Assembly (NCBI GenBank): GCA_003233535.1
Contig: QIMA01000068.1
Coordinates: 1 to 7,732 of the forward strand
Length of the DNA stretch: 7,732 nucleotides
Direction: 5' to 3'
DNA from: Rhodanobacteraceae bacterium
GTDB lineage: Bacteria; Pseudomonadota; Gammaproteobacteria; Xanthomonadales; SZUA-5
Made by a program: the position numbers and the translations under genes. Below the pieces are notes generated by a model. The model was not told the origin of the DNA. It saw only the letters and a program-made list of their open reading frames with translations, and made no database searches. Positions 1 to 6,100 of this stretch are shown piece by piece. The number at the start of each line of letters is the position of its first letter. Position 1 is the stretch's first letter.

Positions 1-147
1 ATTCGGTTGACCGTCGATCTCTTGGTCGACGCCGACACCCATGAACAAGCCATCGACGATGTCATGGGCCGCACCGTTGTCGGCCAACAGCGTGCGGTAG
101 TTGCCCACGCCTACGCCTGCGCCGGTGTCGGGCAGATCGCCCAAGTC
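1..147 (-). repeat. GEVED repeat 8, cut by window edge (residues 2367-2415 visible)
   Basis: The first 49 residues of another unit are visible: DLGDLPDTGAGVGVGN, YRTLL, GAAHDIVDG and DQEIDGQPN, where the window ends. The first 15 bases of the window are identical to those at 3781-3795, the equivalent point in repeat 1. The array therefore continues at least one more unit, and the total number of repeats and the C-terminus are unknown. Confidence 0.9.
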
Positions 148-3100
148 ACGACGTGTGATCAGCAGCGGGTAATCCTCGATTTCGCCGTTCGGGGCTTCGT
201 CGATTGGGCTGCAGGTTGGCTCAGTGCTGATCCGGAAGCGTGCGTAGGTCTCTTCCGCGGCATCCAGCGGCACCGTGCCAAAGTTCAGCGCCACGATCAT
301 GCTGGCCGTGCCGTCTGCTACCGCTAGCGGTCCCGCAACCTCGCCTGGATCGGCGAAGTCGCCGTCGGCGTCGAAGTCGATGAAGCCGCAAACGTTGGCG
401 TCACCCAGGCCGGATTGGTTCATCGCGGTGACTTCGATCACGCCGGTCAGGCCAGCCAAAATTTCCAGCTGATCTGGCGCTACACCGTCTTCGTCATCCG
501 GCATGCCGGCCATATCGTCGCCGTCAGCGGCGACGTTGGGCTGGCCATCGTCCTCGTTGTCGACCTCAGCTCCCAGCTTCATGCCGGTGACGATCACGTG
601 CGCCGGACCGGAATCGCTGTCCAGCGTCTGATAGTTGCTGTTACCCGTGCCTGCGCCGGTATCGGGCAGATCGCCCAGGTCTAACTCAACCAGTTCGACC
701 ACGTAGTCCTCGACTTCGCCGTCCAGTGCCAGTCCGTTCGGTGCGCACGCGCTGCCGTCGGAAGAGAAGCGGAATCGGGCGTAGCTGGAGCCGGTGACGA
801 CGCTAATCGGTACGTTGAAATCCAACGGTACGATTATGCCGTTGCTGCCATCGGGCACTGCGGCGCTGACCAACTCGGACGGCTCAAAGCTGTCGTTGCC
901 GTCCAGATCCACATAGCCACAGACGGTTGCCGCACTGCCGCTGTTGTTGGTGGCGGTGACGTTAACCGTGCTGGTACGGCCAGCGATGAAGCGCAGAGTG
1001 GTCTCGTCGACGCCGTCTTCGTCATCCGGCACGCCGACCAGATCGTCGCCATCGGCGCCGATGCTGGGCTGTCCATCAATCTCCAGATCCTCGACGGTAC
1101 CGAGGAAGATCTCCGGAAAGATCACGTGGCGCGGGCCGTCGTTGGCTAGCGTGGTGCTCCAGTTACCGCCGTTTTCGGGCAGATCACCCAGGTCCAGCGG
1201 AATCACGTTCAGCGGGTAATCTTCGACCTCGCCGTTGGCCGCGGTGCCGATTGGGCTGCATGCACCGTCGGTGCTGATCCGGAAGCGCGCATAGGTGTTG
1301 AGGATGGCGTCAGCCGGAATCGTACCGAAGTCGAGCACGACTGAAGTGGCTGCAGTACCGTCAGCTATGGCGATGGGTCCTGCGGTCTCGCTGTAGCCAC
1401 CGGGTCCGACGAGCGCATCGTCAAAATCGCCGTCGGCGTTGAAGTCGATAAAGCCGCAGACGTTGACCACGCCCAAGCCGCCGGTATTCATCGCATCGAC
1501 CGGCACCAGCGCGGGGCCGGTTCGGAATAGGGCGTTGAGTACGGTCTGGTCGACCGCCGCTTCATCGTCCGGCGTGTTGCCCGCGCTGTCATCGCCGTCG
1601 GCGAGCACGTTGGGCTGACCGTCGGCTTCGAAGTCGACGTCGGTGCCGAGCTTGATCCCCGGCACGATCACGTGGGCCGGGCCCATGTTTGCCAGCAAGG
1701 TCTGGTAGTCGCCGTTGCCAATACCGCCGGTGCCATCAGGCAGATCGCCCAAGTCCAGCAGCAGCACGGTCGCAGCGTAATCCTCTACTTCACCGTTGAT
1801 CTGCGGGCCGTTGGGTGCGCACGCGCCGGTGCTGATGCGGAAGCGCGCGTAAGTGTCTTGCACCGCGTTGGTCGGGGTGGTGCCGAAGTTAAAGCTCAGC
1901 GCTGCGTTTACGGCGCCTATCGCCACCGCCGCAGTTGCCGACTCGGGCGTTCCGCCGACGGTATCGATGAAGTCGCCGTCACCATTCCAGTCTACGTAAG
2001 CACAGGCCGTTGCCGCTGCCGCATTCGGATTGCTGGCGGTGAAGCGGACCGTTGCCGGAGAACCGGCGATGAAGGTCAGGTCGGCGACCGTGATGCCGTT
2101 TTCGTCGTCCGGGATACCGGCGCTGTCGTCGCCGTTGGCTGCCGCATTCGGCTGACCGTCGGCTTCCGCATCAACCGAGGGACCAAACACCGGGCCGTCG
2201 GCGCGCAGTATGTGCTCGGCGCCCACGCTGGTCAGCAGGGTCTCGTAGTTGCCGCTGCCGATGCCTGGGCCGGCATCGGGTAAATCGCCCAGGTCGGCGC
2301 TAATGACGGTTAGCACGTAGTCCTCAACTTCGCCGTTGGGCGCGCTGCCGGTTGGTGCGGTGGCCTGCCCGGCGCCGCTGGTGAAGCGGCAGCGCAGGTA
2401 GACATCGTTGCCTGCCGCTGACTGCGGCACGTTGACCGATAACGTGTTGGTGCCGGGGGCTAGCACCGTGTCGGCGAAAACCAGTTCGCCAACGTCGAGC
2501 ACGCTGCCGTTGGCGTCAAAGTCATACCAGCAGTTGACGAAGCCGGCGATGCTGGCGGTGATTTCTACCGGATTTGCGCGACCGGCAATCAACTCGTTGG
2601 CGGTGAAGCCGTAGACGCCGGGGTGAACCACGCCGTCTTCATCGTCTGAGAACGCGCTGTCGTCGCCGTTGGCGCCAACGTTCGGCTGGCCATCAACCTC
2701 GGCGTCCACACTCGCACCGAGGAAAATTCCCGGAACGATCGTGTGTACTGCGCCACCGCTAGCAAGCAGCGTTGGGTAGGTGGGATCTGGTAAATCGCCT
2801 AAGTCGGTGGCGGTGATGGTGATCAAATAATCCTCTACCTCACCATCGGGGGCGGCGCCGACCGGTGTGCATGCACCCAGGTCAGTGCTCAAGCGGACGC
2901 GCGCGTAGGTTGCGCCAAGCACCGCTTGCTGCGGCACGCTGCCGAAGTTCAGCACCAAGGTTGCTGCCGTTCCGTTCGGCGCAGGCAGACTGACCGTTTC
3001 TGGCGTGCCGCCAACGGTGTCGTTGAAGTTGCCGTTGCCGTTCCAATCGACGAAGCCGCAGACCTGAGCCGGGACGCCGGTGTTGTTGACGACATCAACG

Positions 3101-6100
3101 CGCAAGGTGGCCGGTGCGCCGATCTGCTGGTTGAGGTCGGCGATCTGGACCGCGTCTTCATCGTCATTGGCCGCCGCACAGACACCTTGAGTGAAGGTGC
3201 CAGCGCCGATGTCGTCACCGAGCGCCAGCATTCCTGGTTGACCGTCGGTCTCGGCGTCGAAGCAGGCGCCGAGTTGCAGGTTCGGTCGGGCCGGATGGCG
3301 CGGGCCGTTGTCGACCAGCAGGGTTCCGTAGACATCGGGCAAGTCGCCCAAGTCGGTGGGCAGCGCAATCGTGGTCACGTAATCCTCGACTTCGCCGCTC
3401 ATCGCATCGCCGTTAGCGTTCGCAGTGCTACACGGCGTGCCGTCGGTGCTGATCCGGAAACGTGCGTAGCGGGTGCCGTTGGCGCCCACCGGTACGTTGC
3501 CGAAATTGAAGCTGAAGGGGGCGTTGTTGCTGGCGACCGGAACCGTAGTGGTGGCGATCTCGCTGCCGCTAAAGCTGCCGTCGTTGTTGAAATCGATGTA
3601 GCCGCAGGCCGTAGCAGACGCAAGGGTGAAATTGGTTGCGGTGAAGTCGATTTGCGCCGGCCCGAAGACGAACAAGGCGTCCAGATCGGTCGTGTTGATG
3701 CCGTCCTCGTCGTCGCCGGCAACCGCACAGCTGCCGTCGGTAAAGAAGGCAGCGCCGGCATCATCGCCGCTGGCGCTGACATTCGGTTGACCGTCCAGAT
3801 CGGCATCGTTGCAAGCACCGAGCCGCAGGCCTGCCACGATCACGTGCCGTGCGCCGCCGTTGCCGACTAGGGTTTCATAGTTGCCAGTGGCCGTGCCCGC
3901 GCCGCTATCGGGTAGATCGCCCAAGTCTCTGAGCGGCACAAAACCAAAGTCGACGCTGTAGTTGGACAGCAGATCGGGGTAGATCGCGTTGCCGTCATTG
4001 TCATCATCGGTTGCGCTGCCCAGGCGCACAACTTCGGTGGTGGGTTCGGTGGTGCCCATCGGTCCCAGAGTGACCAAGCCGGAACGAATGGCACTGCCAG
4101 CGCAGCTCGGCCCGGAGGCGCCAAAGCCGTTGTCGTTATTGTCGGTGTCGTTGTTCGGTGCAGCTTCTTCGCCGTTGGTCGACGAGAGCAGGCCGGCCAG
4201 TGCGGCCTGGCCGTCGGCGATCGCTAAATAATAGTTGTTGCCGCCCAACAAGGTATCAAAGGCGTATTTGCCCGGCTGAGCGGACAGCGTGTTGGTTGGG
4301 ATGCTGCTCAGCAGAGTGTCGCCCGCGCTCGGTCCGGCGCTGCCATCGTCGTCCCGACACAGGCTGACAGTGACGCCATTGATGCCGGGTTCGCCGATGT
4401 CGGCGTTGCCGTTGTTGTTGCTATCGATCCAAACCAAGTTACCCAACCGATAGCGCTCGGGCAGGATGATACCCACCTTCGGCGGCTCGGCGACCTGCAG
4501 CAGCGGTCCGTTGTTGCCGGCGGATGCCTCGCGGGCACGATGGGCGAAGGAGTTCCAGGTCGGATTGAAGATCATCGTGTTGCCGACGATGGACGGCGGG
4601 CCGCCGCTGATCGGCGCGCGCATTGGCACGCTGTACTCGATGATTTCCAGGGTGCCGAAATCGCCGCCGGAGAAATCACTAATACGGAAGGCAGTGACTA
4701 GGTTGAAGTCTGCGACCGCGCCCGCAAGGACGTATGTCGCTGCGGCGCAACCGGCTGTGAAGCCCACTTCGGGTCGGCAGGGATTGGCCGTGGTGGTGTA
4801 CTCGATCGTTGGCGTCGAACCGGCGGAACTGCTGCTCTCGATGGTCACAGGGCCGGTCAACACCGGCTGATAGCGCGACTCGCGGGCGGTCATCGATAGC
4901 GGACCGCCGGAGCCGGTGTCACCGACGAACGGCAGCAGGTCGTACAGGAAGTAGTCGTCCAGATTCAGATTGCCGGCGTTTTGAATCCGCGCGCGGTAAA
5001 CGAAATTGCCGCCGTGATCGGTCTGTGCCACGCACGGAAAGCGCGTGTACTGGTCAGCGATCGAGCCGTAGGTCAGACCATAGTCTGGGCATACGCCACC
5101 CGGCGGGGTGATGGCATCGGTCGGGTCATCAACGTTGGCCAAGCTGGTGTCGCCCTGGATCCACTTTTCGCCAAGCAGGACGGCGGCGTCGATGACGGTG
5201 TAGTCGAGGTCATTCTGGCAGCGAGGCTCAGCGGAATTGGCGTCAGCATCCAGATCGTCGGCGTCTATCACCGAGGTCGTTCCGCCGCCGCCGCAAGTGA
5301 AAGCGGAGCCTTGGTGGAATACAGACATCTCGTTGGTATAGGTCGCCGCTGCGGTGCCCGGCAGCACGCGCACGCGAATGTCCATGTCCGGCATCTGACT
5401 GTTGCCGATGGTGCGGACAAAGGTGGCCGGATTGCCGCCAATCGCCGGGGTACCGGCGAAGGTGACTGCTCCAGCGGGAACCGTGGGGTTCCAGGTGTAG
5501 CGCAGCAGCGTGCGGCCGCTTCCGCCGTAGTTCTCGGTCACGGTCAGGTAGGGCTGCGGATTGGCTGGGCCCGAGTAGCTGTAGTTCTCCCAGGCGACGA
5601 ATTCGAGGTTGGCCGGCAGCAGGTCAGCAACCGTGGGATTGACGATGTCGCCGGTGGAGTCATTGCCTAGATGGTTGAAGCTGAGCCGGAACACCAGTTC
5701 GGTAGTCGGCTGGATCTGGCCGGAGCCGACTCGGGACTTGCTGATCTGGATAGCCGGCGTAGGCGGCTCAATCAGGATTGTGTCGCAGGCCGGGCCTTCG
5801 GTTTGCGCAGGACCCGCGCCCGCCGTCAGGCGAACAAAGCTGCAGTTGGTCACGGTGCCGGTCGGGGTGGCGTTGGGCACAAACTGAATGATTCGCGGGC
5901 GCGTGCCGAAACTAAAGGCGCGCGGCACCTCATTTGCGGCGCCCGTGCCGATATTGCGGAAGGCCCAGCGCACGCAGCGGTTGGTGGCGGGGAAGGCCGC
6001 GCCGGCAGCGAAATTCTGATTGGCGTTGTTGGCAAGTCCGGTGCCGCCGGTGACCGTGGCGTATACCCCCGTGGAAGCGCTGCAAGGTGCCGGTGCGGTT

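Noticed and set aside
1672..2283. Plus-strand open frame of 203 codons
   Set aside because: Antisense shadow of repeats 4 and 5; its Val/Arg/Gly-rich repetitive composition mirrors the codons of the sense repeats.
2949..3818. Two minus-strand open frames of 139 codons each
   Set aside because: They are out-of-frame shadows at the same phase in repeats 1 and 2, rich in Ser/Thr/Pro/Arg, and overlap the true frame completely.
2926..3870. Plus-strand open frame of 314 codons across repeats 1 and 2
   Set aside because: It is antisense to the conserved GEVED repeats, has no recognisable domain, and arises because the Asp/Gly/Ala-rich, GC-rich sense frame rarely produces antisense stops. The minus frame carries all conserved motifs.
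1..3927. Periodic array considered as CRISPR or DNA satellite
   Set aside because: The period is 510-573 bases, the repeat is conserved in protein and not in DNA, and no short identical repeats with unique spacers exist.
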